DNA of 64,000 nucleotides from Bacteroidota bacterium. GTDB taxonomy: Bacteria > Bacteroidota > Bacteroidia > 2-12-FULL-35-15. Numbering within the stretch: position 1 is the first letter of the stretch; every line of letters starts with the position of its first letter. The stretch spans positions 55,721-119,720 of the forward strand of contig SXIH01000037.1 in assembly GCA_005772895.1 (NCBI GenBank). The letters run 5' to 3'. This document shows, in pieces, positions 9,063-17,592 of this stretch. The notes below the pieces were generated by a model. It saw only the letters and a program-made list of their open reading frames with translations, did not search any database and was not told the origin of the DNA. The translations under genes were made by a program, and so were the position numbers.

Positions 9063-10913
9063 TTAATCAATTGTTGCAGTTCCAAAGAGTGGTTTGATAG
9101 AACTAGAAGTATATGTTGCTAAAACGTTTTCGAAATAATAATCGTCCGCAATAATAGGAGTGTTGCCTGTAAATGTAATATCTACAGGGATTCTGAGTTT
9201 GATAAAATTTCTTCTGTATTTAATGGAAAGCAGACTTGTATTTTGAAAGCTAAAATTATAAGAAAGTTGATATTGGTATTCGGTTGAATTAAATGCTGAA
9301 TCTAAATAATGACTCACATAAATTTCGGGATAATGATGGTTGATGATTTTAGATTTCGGATAAAATTTATAGCGGATGATTGGTTCTAATCTCAAATAAG
9401 TTTCACGGGTTGTAATTCCTGTTTGTGGATCGTAAAAGTAAATGCGAGGCACAAATCCTACATCTGCTAAATAATTTTTTTCTACATATTCGTGATTCCA
9501 TTCCCATGAAAGTTTTGGAGTTGCGTAGCTCAGAAATGAAGCATTGGCCGAAGCATTTGATAAGTTTTGCGCGGTAAAGGAATAGTGATAAAAAATCTTG
9601 CCAAACCATTTGTTATTTGCCGATTGTAAATTGTAATCCACTCCGGCAATTCTATTAAATAAATTATCCGAAATTCCTTTTGTTGTAACTTCTTGTTTGT
9701 TTACAAATATGAAAGAGATATTAGAACGTTTAAATAAATTACGGGAGATTGCGGCAACTGAATAATTCTGACTCTCCAATCCTAATTCACGTTTGTGTTC
9801 GGTTTGCATGCTCATGACTCCAATTCGCCATTTTTTATTAATGTTTCCGCTTATTCTGAATCCACCCAGAATAGGAATAATTTGTCCTTTATAAAGTCCA
9901 ATGTTTCTTGAAAAAAAGGGCCTTATCTGTCGGAATCCAAATCGTTCAAATAAATCACTGTTCTCAATAAAGAAGTTTCTTCTTTCCGGAAAAAAAATAC
10001 TGAAGCGGGATAAGTTAGTTACTTGTCTGTCGACCTCTACTTGAGAGAAATCCGGATTGATTGTTAAATCTAAATTCAAAGAGGAGGAGAGGGCAATTTT
10101 AGCATCTAATCCTCCATTGTAGGTATATTGCTCTTTTGTTTGAGTTAGATAATCTTGCGAAACTCCGCCTGTAACATATGGGATAATGGAAATATTTGAA
10201 GATGTTTTCTTTTTAGGTTCATCAAATTTCATCTTCCCTGTAAAGGCTAATGAAGCAACATTAAAGTTCCTTGGTACAGGTGACCAAACCGAATTTTCGT
10301 TTCGTTTTAAATCATTGCGTGAAAAATTAATTCTCCAGGTGTCAACACCGCTTTTGAAACGCAAACTTTTAAATGGAATTGCCATTTCAACAATCCATTT
10401 ATCGTCAAATTGTTTTACTTCCGAAGTCCATTTGTTGTCCCAGATAGTTGTAACACCCATCCCGCCACCATTTGACAATACACCTTCACGCTGAACACCC
10501 AAAGGATTCACGCCAAAACAAAAGCCATTGATTTGATCGCTCATACAATCAATATAAACTGCAAAAGCATCGTTAACAGGATAAGAAAAATCACGTTTTA
10601 AAGATTGAACTACATATTTTCCAACAATAGAATCAAAACAGACAGCTGAGATGTATAAATTATTATCGTCAAACGTAACACGCACTAGTGTCTGCGTTTT
10701 AGCTGTTGAAGTATCGAAAGGAAACATTTGTTTAAAGTTTCCGGCAGTTTGTGCCGAATCCCAAGATTTTTCATTTAAAATCCCGTCAACAACAATATTA
10801 TCAATGGCTTTATAAATACAAATGGTTTTAACTTCTTCTTGGTTTTGAGACCAAGAGAATATGGGCATTAGAAAAAATAGTATAAGTGAGCAGTAACGCA
10901 TTCTGAGGGTCAA
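9063..10913 (-). CDS. DUF5916 / CBM9-like outer-membrane protein, truncated by nonsense codon
   Basis: The 616 residues start with a signal peptide (cleavage after about FSWSQ). A CBM9-like beta-sandwich follows (about 30-220; VDGILNEKSWDSA is its typical opening). The long DUF5916 domain is predicted to form an outer-membrane beta-barrel; NPDFSQVEVD and FFPERRNFFIEN are its hallmark motifs. The frame ends at TAA 9063-9065, about 120 codons before the natural end, and those codons are intact in the same frame. A barrel lacking its last strands would normally not assemble. The gene is therefore probably a recent pseudogene, a strain variant or a base error. The family is widespread in Bacteroidota; its substrate is unknown. 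Confidence 0.85.
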   Translation of the reverse strand: MTLRMRYCSLILFFLMPIFSWSQNQEEVKTICIYKAIDNIVVDGILNEKSWDSAQTAGNFKQMFPFDTSTAKTQTLVRVTFDDNNLYISAVCFDSIVGKYVVQSLKRDFSYPVNDAFAVYIDCMSDQINGFCFGVNPLGVQREGVLSNGGGMGVTTIWDNKWTSEVKQFDDKWIVEMAIPFKSLRFKSGVDTWRINFSRNDLKRNENSVWSPVPRNFNVASLAFTGKMKFDEPKKKTSSNISIIPYVTGGVSQDYLTQTKEQYTYNGGLDAKIALSSSLNLDLTINPDFSQVEVDRQVTNLSRFSIFFPERRNFFIENSDLFERFGFRQIRPFFSRNIGLYKGQIIPILGGFRISGNINKKWRIGVMSMQTEHKRELGLESQNYSVAAISRNLFKRSNISFIFVNKQEVTTKGISDNLFNRIAGVDYNLQSANNKWFGKIFYHYSFTAQNLSNASANASFLSYATPKLSWEWNHEYVEKNYLADVGFVPRIYFYDPQTGITTRETYLRLEPIIRYKFYPKSKIINHHYPEIYVSHYLDSAFNSTEYQYQLSYNFSFQNTSLLSIKYRRNFIKLRIPVDITFTGNTPIIADDYYFENVLATYTSSSIKPLFGTATID

Positions 10914-10950
10914 ATTTACCTAAAATTCTATTTTGAGCACTTTAAATTAA

Positions 10951-10958
10951 TATCTTTG
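10951..10958 (+). promoter_or_regulatory. Promoter -7 element of mltG
   Basis: TATCTTTG matches TAnnTTTG and lies 23 bp before the mltG ATG. A TTTG at 10932-10935 is the closest -33 candidate, but its 15-bp spacer is short. Confidence 0.45.
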
Positions 10959-10981
10959 TTATCCTTGATTTTAATGACAAA

Positions 10982-12037
10982 ATGGCCAAGAAGAAATCTT
11001 CTTTTTTGAAAAAAATACTTATTGCAACAACACTAATTATAGTTGTTGGTGGCAGTGTGGGAGGATATTATGCTTATAAAACGATATATCAGTCGAATGT
11101 TAATTTAGGAGGTAAAAAATCTGAGATCATCTATATTCCAACCGGTTCGAGATTTGAAGATGTAATCAGAATTTTAGGGGAAAATAACATTTTAAAAAAC
11201 CAATCTACTTTTGAATTATTAGCTGAAAAGAAAAAGTATAAGAATAATGTAAAACCAGGCAAGTATCGGATTCTTGCAAACATGAGCAACAATGCGCTTG
11301 TGAATTTACTTCGTGCCGGTATTCAGGAACCTATCAAAATAAATTTTAACGGTTTACATACTGTAGATGAATTTATTTCTCGAGTGGGGAAAAGAATAGA
11401 AGCAGACTCAAACGCATTACAGCAAGCCATCAGAGACAATGGATTTTTAAGTAAATATGGTTTTAATCAGGACAATGTTCAAGGATTGTTCATACCAAAT
11501 ACTTATGAATTTTATTGGAATACTTCTGTTGAGCAGTTTTTTGATAGAATGGCAAAGGAATACAAGGCTTTTTGGAACGATGAGAGAAAAAGAAAAGCAA
11601 AAGCTATAGGTTATTCTCAAACAGAAGTAATGACTTTGGCATCAATCGTTCAAGGAGAACAATGCTGTGATTCAGCGGAAAAGAAAATAATAGCAGGCTT
11701 ATATATCAACCGTTTAAATGATAATATGCCATTGCAATCAGATCCAACTGTAATTTTTGCGTTGGGTGATTTTACTATTCAAAGAGTTTCGTATGACGAT
11801 AAAAATATTGATTCGCCATACAATACTTACAAAATTACTGGTTTGCCACCCGGACCAATTGGATTTGCTCAGCAATCATCCATTGATGCTGTATTGAATT
11901 ATGAGAAAAATGATTACATCTATATGTGCGCAAAAGAAGATTTGAAAGGCTTGCATTATTTCGCTAAAACCTATGAACAGCACAAGATTTACGCTAAAAA
12001 ATACCATGACGCCCTAAATAGTAGAGGTATCCATTAG
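10982..12037 (+). CDS. mltG: Endolytic peptidoglycan transglycosylase MltG (YceG-like)
   Basis: This 351-residue inner-membrane lytic transglycosylase cuts nascent glycan strands and is thought to set their length. One transmembrane helix (about 11-32) anchors it with the catalytic domain in the periplasm. The LysM-like subdomain is followed by the YceG core with IPNTYEFYW, LASIVQGEQ (the conserved glutamate would be Glu226), LQSDPTVIFALG and NTYKITGLPPGPI, all signatures of the family. The first glutamate of the common IVEKE motif is Gln here. The next gene begins only 35 bp downstream but has its own promoter element. Confidence 0.95.
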   Translation: MAKKKSSFLKKILIATTLIIVVGGSVGGYYAYKTIYQSNVNLGGKKSEIIYIPTGSRFEDVIRILGENNILKNQSTFELLAEKKKYKNNVKPGKYRILANMSNNALVNLLRAGIQEPIKINFNGLHTVDEFISRVGKRIEADSNALQQAIRDNGFLSKYGFNQDNVQGLFIPNTYEFYWNTSVEQFFDRMAKEYKAFWNDERKRKAKAIGYSQTEVMTLASIVQGEQCCDSAEKKIIAGLYINRLNDNMPLQSDPTVIFALGDFTIQRVSYDDKNIDSPYNTYKITGLPPGPIGFAQQSSIDAVLNYEKNDYIYMCAKEDLKGLHYFAKTYEQHKIYAKKYHDALNSRGIH

Positions 12038-12046
12038 ATAATATTT

Positions 12047-12054
12047 TATATTTG
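12047..12054 (+). promoter_or_regulatory. Promoter -7 element of the phosphohexomutase gene
   Basis: TATATTTG matches TAnnTTTG. It ends 18 bp before the ATG at 12073, so the leader would be about 12 nt. The longer reading from the TTG at 12052 would overlap this element, which argues for the ATG. Confidence 0.5.
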
Positions 12055-12072
12055 CGCTTTAAATTAAATAAC

Positions 12073-13479
12073 ATGACGAAAATTAAATTTGGAACAGACG
12101 GATGGAGAGCCATCATTGCGAAAGATTTTACAGTTGATAATGTAGCTCGTGTAACGATTGCTTCAGCTGAATGGATGAAAAGTAATTTTGGCAAACCGAG
12201 TGTGGTAGTTGGTCACGATTGCAGATTTGCAGGAGAGTTATTTGCTGAAACGGCAGCTAAAGTGTTTGCGAATGCTGGCATAAAAGTTTATTTGGCAAAA
12301 GATTTTGTTTCAACTCCAATGATTTCTTTAGGTGCAAAAACATTAGGTGCGTCTTTGGGTGTTATTATCACCGCTTCTCACAATCCTCCATCATACAATG
12401 GTTATAAGTTAAAAGGTCATTTTGGCGGACCATTATTACCGGATGATATTCAAAAAATTGAAGATATTATTCCAGCAACAAATAATGTTGATGTAGAAAA
12501 ACTTTCCATTGCAGATTTTGTAAAAGCAGGATTGATTGAATACGTTGATTTAGAAACAATGTATGTAAACCATGTTGAAAAGAACTTTGACATGGATGCG
12601 ATTCGTAAAACAAAAATGAACTTTGCTTATGATGCAATGTATGGAGCGGGACAAAATGTTATGCGTAGATTGTTACCGGATATTGCTTTCTTGCATTGTG
12701 ATCATAATCCGGGTTTTGAAGGACAAGCACCGGAGCCTATTCATAAGAATTTAATACCGTTCTCAACTTTGATCTCAGAAAGCGGTGATATTGATTGCGG
12801 TTTGGCAACTGACGGTGATGCTGACAGAATTGGTTTGTACAACGGTAAAGGTGAATTTGTGGATTCTCATCATATCATTCTTTTGCTGATCAACTATTTG
12901 GTGACTCAGAAAAAAATGAAAGGAAAAGTGGTGAATGCATTTTCTGTAACTCCAAGAGTAAAAAAGATGTGTGAACATTATGGATTGGAATATCAAGTAA
13001 CACAAATTGGATTCAAATACATTGCAGGAATTATGGTTTCTGAAGATGTATTGCTTGGTGGGGAAGAGAGTGGTGGAATTGCAATAAAAGGGCACATTCC
13101 GGAGCGGGATGGTATTTGGATGGGATTAACCATTTGGGAATATATGGTGAAATCAGGAAAAACATTGGATCAATTAATTGAAGAGATTTATAAAATTGTG
13201 GGTGCATTCAAATTCGAACGCAGCGACATGCATTTGAAAGAAGAAGTGAAAATTGGGATAGTAGAAAGCTGTAAAAACAATAAATATACTTCATTCGGTC
13301 CGTATAAAGTTGAAAGAATAGAAACTGTTGATGGCTGGAAATATTTCTTCGCAAACGATGAATGGATGATGATTCGTGCTTCAGGAACAGAACCTGTTTT
13401 GCGTAATTATGCAGAATCAGGTACAACTGAAAAAGCATTTGCCATTTTGAAAGCGGTTGAGAAGACGTTGTTAGGATAA
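12073..13479 (+). CDS. Phosphoglucomutase/phosphomannomutase (alpha-D-phosphohexomutase)
   Basis: Interconverts hexose 1- and 6-phosphates for glycogen, sugar nucleotide or polysaccharide synthesis. From the preferred ATG at 12073 it has 468 residues; a TTG at 12052 would add seven residues upstream of the conserved FGTDGWRAI start. All four active-site loops are present: the phosphoserine loop TASHNP, the Mg-binding DGDADRIG, the sugar-binding GGEESGG and the phosphate-binding RASGTEPVLR. Glucose versus mannose specificity is not clear. A second, more divergent member of the superfamily lies at 25231. Confidence 0.92.
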   Translation: MTKIKFGTDGWRAIIAKDFTVDNVARVTIASAEWMKSNFGKPSVVVGHDCRFAGELFAETAAKVFANAGIKVYLAKDFVSTPMISLGAKTLGASLGVIITASHNPPSYNGYKLKGHFGGPLLPDDIQKIEDIIPATNNVDVEKLSIADFVKAGLIEYVDLETMYVNHVEKNFDMDAIRKTKMNFAYDAMYGAGQNVMRRLLPDIAFLHCDHNPGFEGQAPEPIHKNLIPFSTLISESGDIDCGLATDGDADRIGLYNGKGEFVDSHHIILLLINYLVTQKKMKGKVVNAFSVTPRVKKMCEHYGLEYQVTQIGFKYIAGIMVSEDVLLGGEESGGIAIKGHIPERDGIWMGLTIWEYMVKSGKTLDQLIEEIYKIVGAFKFERSDMHLKEEVKIGIVESCKNNKYTSFGPYKVERIETVDGWKYFFANDEWMMIRASGTEPVLRNYAESGTTEKAFAILKAVEKTLLG

Positions 13480-13494
13480 AATTTGATTTAAAAG

Positions 13495-13527
13495 AAAAGC
13501 CCCGAGTTATTATTTCGGGGCTTTTTT
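13495..13527. terminator. Bidirectional terminator between convergent genes
   Basis: The arms 13495-13505 and 13515-13525 form a perfect 11-bp GC-centred stem (AAAAGCCCCGA) with a 9-nt loop. It ends in a T-run on the plus strand and serves both the phosphohexomutase and the convergent methyltransferase gene. Confidence 0.9.
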
Positions 13528-13530
13528 ATT

Positions 13531-14745
13531 TTACTCCACATGCACAACCAATCCTTTTAAATATTCTCCTTCCGGATGAAAAATATTTACACAATGGTCG
13601 GGTGGTTGCGATAGATGATGCAATACTCTTACATTTCTTCCTGCTTCAATGGCTGCTGCCATCACTGTGCTGTTGAATGTATTTTTATCTACGACTTGAG
13701 AACAGGAGAAAGTAAATAGTAATCCTCCTGGTTTAATTTGTTTGATGGCTTCATAATTCAAACGTTTATAACCCATAATTGCATTGTGCTTTACATTTTG
13801 ATGTTTGGCAAATGCCGGAGGATCCAAAACAATAATATCGTAAGTGTTTTCTCTGTTTTTTAGAAATTCAAATGTATCGGCAACAAAGGATGTATGATTT
13901 TTTAGGCTATTTAGTTCAGCATTCTTATCAGTAAGTTCAATTGCTTTTTTAGAAATGTCTGTTGAATGAACTTCTTTTGCGCCAGCAGCAGCTGCATAAA
14001 TAGAGAATCCTCCTGTATAACAGAATGTATTTAAAACAACTTTATCTTTTGAATAATGAGCAAGCAATTCTCTGTTCTCTCTTTGATCTAAAAAGAATCC
14101 TGTTTTTTGTCCACCTTCCCAATCAACCGAAAATTTATGTCCGTTCTCCAATGCAATTGTCTCAACTGTTACATTATCGCGTTTCCACAAATATCCATTC
14201 GGTGCTTTGACGGGAGCGTTTTTCGGCATGGTTTCTTCGCTCTTATCATAAACGGCATTTAACTCGTTTCCGTAAATTTCTTGTAAAGCTTTTACGAACT
14301 GATGTTTAATAAGATGCAAACCAATTGAATGAGATTGCAAAACAGCTGTTCCATTATAATAATCAATAATAAATCCAGGTAAACCATCACCTTCGCCAAA
14401 ACACAAGCGGTAACAATTGGTAGAAGAATTCTTTGTAAGATTTAATTGTGTTCTGAAATCATATGCTTTTTGAATTTTGCTTTTCCAGAAATCGTAGTTG
14501 GGATTTACTTCTGTAAAGGAAAACATGCGGACAGCGATAGAACCAATTTGATAATGACCCATTCCTAAAAATTCGTCTTGAACAGAATAAACAGTAACAA
14601 TATCACCTTCTTTCACATCATCGCCTTCATAATCGGATGGCAGACTGATTTTTTTGATAGCACCGGAAAACACCCAAGGATGAAAACGTTTAATACTATG
14701 GTCTTTGCCGTTGGCTAATGTTATTTTGATAAATTGATCGGTCAT
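13531..14745 (-). CDS. rlmI: Class I SAM-dependent rRNA methyltransferase, RlmI-like
   Basis: This 404-residue protein has an N-terminal PUA domain (HPWVFSGAI is its typical opening), a central EEHEA-type linker and a Rossmann methyltransferase domain. NTFCYTGGFSIYAAAAGA is the SAM-binding motif I (about 240-257). DIIVLDPPAFAK is the catalytic motif IV, followed by the cysteine-containing TFSCSQVV (the catalytic cysteine of m5C enzymes). E. coli RlmI makes m5C1962 in 23S rRNA, and that reaction is inferred here. The gene is convergent with the phosphohexomutase and is followed upstream by a 158-bp palindromic repeat. Confidence 0.88.
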   Translation of the reverse strand: MTDQFIKITLANGKDHSIKRFHPWVFSGAIKKISLPSDYEGDDVKEGDIVTVYSVQDEFLGMGHYQIGSIAVRMFSFTEVNPNYDFWKSKIQKAYDFRTQLNLTKNSSTNCYRLCFGEGDGLPGFIIDYYNGTAVLQSHSIGLHLIKHQFVKALQEIYGNELNAVYDKSEETMPKNAPVKAPNGYLWKRDNVTVETIALENGHKFSVDWEGGQKTGFFLDQRENRELLAHYSKDKVVLNTFCYTGGFSIYAAAAGAKEVHSTDISKKAIELTDKNAELNSLKNHTSFVADTFEFLKNRENTYDIIVLDPPAFAKHQNVKHNAIMGYKRLNYEAIKQIKPGGLLFTFSCSQVVDKNTFNSTVMAAAIEAGRNVRVLHHLSQPPDHCVNIFHPEGEYLKGLVVHVE

Positions 14746-14785
14746 AAATGGCTTGTTTGTGCGAAAATACGAATTGTTTTACGAT

Positions 14786-14943
14786 ATGTCGCCCCTCGGG
14801 GGCTCTGTTCATTTTTGCTGCTTACATTCTACCAATATTTAGTCCCGCTGGGACTAAAAAAGTTTATTACATCTGTCCCGAAGGGACAATATCTCGGTAG
14901 AATATAAACATGAACCAATATTTAAGTCCCGTAGGGACGACAT
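14786..14943. repeat. Large nested palindromic repeat element (REP-like)
   Basis: The element lies between rlmI and recQ. The outer ends ATGTCG-CCC and GGGACGACAT are inverted. Inside, GTTCAT/ATGAAC and TTACATTCTACC / GGTAGAATATAA (10 of 12 matches) pair at matching distances. The centre carries three small hairpins of the GTCCCGnnGGGAC type. The whole 158 bp could fold into one branched stem. It ends one base before the recQ stop. Confidence 0.75.
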
Positions 14944-14944
14944 G

Positions 14945-16858
14945 CTATAAATATAGGTAAAGTAAATTCTGCTCATTGTACTTTAATTGCTCATTATCAA
15001 CCATCAATTGTATTGTATGAATAATTTTGTCTTCGTGCACATCAGTGATGGAATTGATAAGCATTTTTAATTCCATCGGATGAACAGCCAACAATTGTTT
15101 GATTTGATTGCTGATATTTTCATACTCATCAGTGTGAAGTACTTTTCTTTTTTCTTCTAAGCATACATCACATTGTCCGCAAACTTCCGTTTCAATTTCT
15201 CCGAAATAGGCTAGGAGTAATTGACTTCTACACTTATGAGTACTTTCAGCATAATTCAATACAGATTCCATTCTCTCAATAGCTCGTTTTTTTAAAGACG
15301 AAAAGTTTTCTTTGGAAAGAAATAGATCTTTCGTATCCAACCGGGGCATTGTGAAAGTAAGTTGCGGCAACTCTGTTTGTGGTGCGTAAGTGATAATTTT
15401 ATTCTGATGCAAGAAATTTAATTTTTTTACAACTTCTTCTTGTTTTGCATTTAATTTTTTAGCTAAATCATATTCATTTACTTTTTCAAAATTGTCGAAC
15501 AGACCGGCATAGCTGCGCAAGAGCATTTTTATAAAAACATCGAAAGCTGGATTTGAGATTTGAAATTTGTATAAATCTTCTCTGTTTAATTCCAGTTTTA
15601 TGCGGGCTGGTTGAAAAAATGCATCCGATAGTAAAATATATCCTTCACGTTCAATAAATTTCAAACAGTTAAAAACAGTAATAGGTTGAAGTTTATAATT
15701 ATCACTAAACGCTGCAATGTCGAAACTATATGTGCTTCCTAATCCCGAACCTGCAGGTATTTGATAAAAGTTTGCTAAAGCTTGATAAGTCTGGCGAATA
15801 TCATCCATACTCGGGAAGCTCAATTCAACATTTCTTTGCAGTTCAATTTTATCACCATTGTTATAAAGTAAAATAGCAAATGCTTTACGTTCATCTCTTC
15901 CTGCACGACCAGCTTCCTGGAAATACGCTTCCAATGAATCTGGTAAATCAATGTGAACAACAAAACGCACATCAGGTTTATCTATTCCCATTCCAAAGGC
16001 ATTGGTGCAGACAATTACTCTCGATTCGTTATTAATCCACTTACTTTGCTTTATGTCGCGCGTCTTTGTATCCAATCCGGCATGATAAAAATCGGCTTCA
16101 ATTTTATGACTTTTTAAATAGCTTGCAATTTCCTGTGTTTTCTTACGGTTGCGGACATAAACAATTCCTGTCCCTTTTACATTGTTTGCGATTTTAACTA
16201 GTCTTGCTAATTTATCTTCTTCATTCAATAAAATATAGGCAACATTTTTTCGTTCGAAACTTTTTTGAATGACATTGCTCTTTTTGAAATGAAGTTTTTC
16301 TTGTATGTCTTTTACCACTTCTTTTGTTGCAGTTGCAGTTAAAGCTAAGACTGGTACTTTGGGTAAAATTTCACGTAGCAATTCAATCTTTAAGTAACTC
16401 GGACGGAAATCATAACCCCATTGAGAAATACAATGTGATTCATCAATAGCAATCAGATTAACGTTCATTTTTTGCAAACGCACTTTTACAATTTCAGTTT
16501 CTAATCGTTCGGGTGATAAATAGAGGAATTTAATTTTTCCATGCACACAATTGTCGAGAGCAATATCAATTTCCCGTTTGTGCATACCAGACGTAATGGC
16601 GATTGCTTTTATCCCTTTTTTAACAAGGTTTTCTACCTGATCTTTCATTAAAGCAATAAGTGGAGAAACTACTATGCAAATTCCATCTTTACAAATTGCC
16701 GGAACCTGAAAACAAATAGATTTTCCTCCGCCTGTTGGTAATAATGCCAATGTATCATTTCCGGCTAAAACGGAATTGATAATTTCTTCCTGAGAAGGTC
16801 GGAAAGAGCGATAATCCCAATATTTTTCTAATATTTCGTGCGTGGTTTGCATTTGCAC
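14945..16858 (-). CDS. recQ: ATP-dependent DNA helicase RecQ
   Basis: This 637-residue 3'-5' superfamily 2 helicase handles recombination intermediates and stalled forks. Motif I is LLPTGGGKS (about residue 40), motif II is DESH (AIDESHCISQWG, about 137) and motif VI is FQEAGRAGRDE. The RecQ zinc-binding region is present late in the protein with cysteines in STHKCRSQLLLAYFGE and CGQCDVC. The winged-helix domain is between them, but a full HRDC domain is not apparent at the C-terminus. Length is typical of the family's compact members. Confidence 0.95.
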   Translation of the reverse strand: MQMQTTHEILEKYWDYRSFRPSQEEIINSVLAGNDTLALLPTGGGKSICFQVPAICKDGICIVVSPLIALMKDQVENLVKKGIKAIAITSGMHKREIDIALDNCVHGKIKFLYLSPERLETEIVKVRLQKMNVNLIAIDESHCISQWGYDFRPSYLKIELLREILPKVPVLALTATATKEVVKDIQEKLHFKKSNVIQKSFERKNVAYILLNEEDKLARLVKIANNVKGTGIVYVRNRKKTQEIASYLKSHKIEADFYHAGLDTKTRDIKQSKWINNESRVIVCTNAFGMGIDKPDVRFVVHIDLPDSLEAYFQEAGRAGRDERKAFAILLYNNGDKIELQRNVELSFPSMDDIRQTYQALANFYQIPAGSGLGSTYSFDIAAFSDNYKLQPITVFNCLKFIEREGYILLSDAFFQPARIKLELNREDLYKFQISNPAFDVFIKMLLRSYAGLFDNFEKVNEYDLAKKLNAKQEEVVKKLNFLHQNKIITYAPQTELPQLTFTMPRLDTKDLFLSKENFSSLKKRAIERMESVLNYAESTHKCRSQLLLAYFGEIETEVCGQCDVCLEEKRKVLHTDEYENISNQIKQLLAVHPMELKMLINSITDVHEDKIIHTIQLMVDNEQLKYNEQNLLYLYL

Positions 16859-16938
16859 ACGAATTTACGAAAATATGGAACGCTGATGACGCTGATAAAA
16901 CGGATGAAAACGGATTTTTTGCTCCTCTTTTTAGAACT

Positions 16939-16966
16939 GTCATCCCGTGCCACGACACGGGATCTC
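16939..16966. repeat. 28-bp palindromic repeat, copy 1
   Basis: It is identical over 28 bp to 62633-62660. The core is CCCGTG-CCACGA-CACGGG, a 6-bp stem with a 6-nt loop. It sits in the gap between recQ and the 152-residue gene. Confidence 0.8.
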
Positions 16967-17037
16967 CCTGTTACGGAGCAATAGCATAGTTTAGTTGAAA
17001 GGATTTTTGATTGTCATAGACAATCCGGATAAAACCG

Positions 17038-17496
17038 CTACAAATTCCAAATAGTAATCTTTCCTTTGTACTTCGGTTTAGGAGGTGGTGGGTTTTTGCG
17101 GATTTCGATCAACCAATCAATTGCTTTTGTATTAGATTTAAAAACTTTGTAAGCAACTTTTGGCTTATAGAATTTAAAATAAAAATCAGCCATTAATTGG
17201 TAGGCTAAATTTTCAACTAAAATGGCTACTGCTAAAAAAGGTTGTTCGGGTTCTACTAAAATGCTGTATTCTTTAGCTTCTTTGGTGATAGTAACAAAAT
17301 GTTCGAAGGAGATTAAGATTGGATGTTTTACACCTTTTGTAATTTCTAGGAGAGCTCGTTTTTCTTCAATTTTTTCTTTTACGTCAATAATCTGCCCCTG
17401 GAGGTAGCGAATATGAACAATGCCTTGATTGTCGAGGCACAAAATCATGCTTGGTAATGATATTGTTTGCACAATATCTTCATTCTTTAATGTCAT
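17038..17496 (-). CDS. Hypothetical STAS-like (DUF7793-type) protein
   Basis: This 152-residue cytoplasmic protein has no signal or membrane segment. The pattern of an N-terminal strand pair (ILCLDNQGIVHIRYLQG), a helix, a central PILISFEHFVTITKEAK strand and a C-terminal helix resembles the small STAS-like or DUF7793 proteins common in Bacteroidota. These are compared to SpoIIAA, but their role is unknown. The last 30 residues carry a proline run (NPPPPKPK). It stands alone between recQ and uvrB, both leftward; no function is claimed. Confidence 0.65.
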   Translation of the reverse strand: MTLKNEDIVQTISLPSMILCLDNQGIVHIRYLQGQIIDVKEKIEEKRALLEITKGVKHPILISFEHFVTITKEAKEYSILVEPEQPFLAVAILVENLAYQLMADFYFKFYKPKVAYKVFKSNTKAIDWLIEIRKNPPPPKPKYKGKITIWNL

Positions 17497-17592
17497 TCTA
17501 GAGAGAGTAGGCGTTATTCTTTAATCTTATCTGGGACGAACTTAGGAGTAATTTTAAGATTTATCAAGTAAAAAAGGAAAACTTAATCACAA

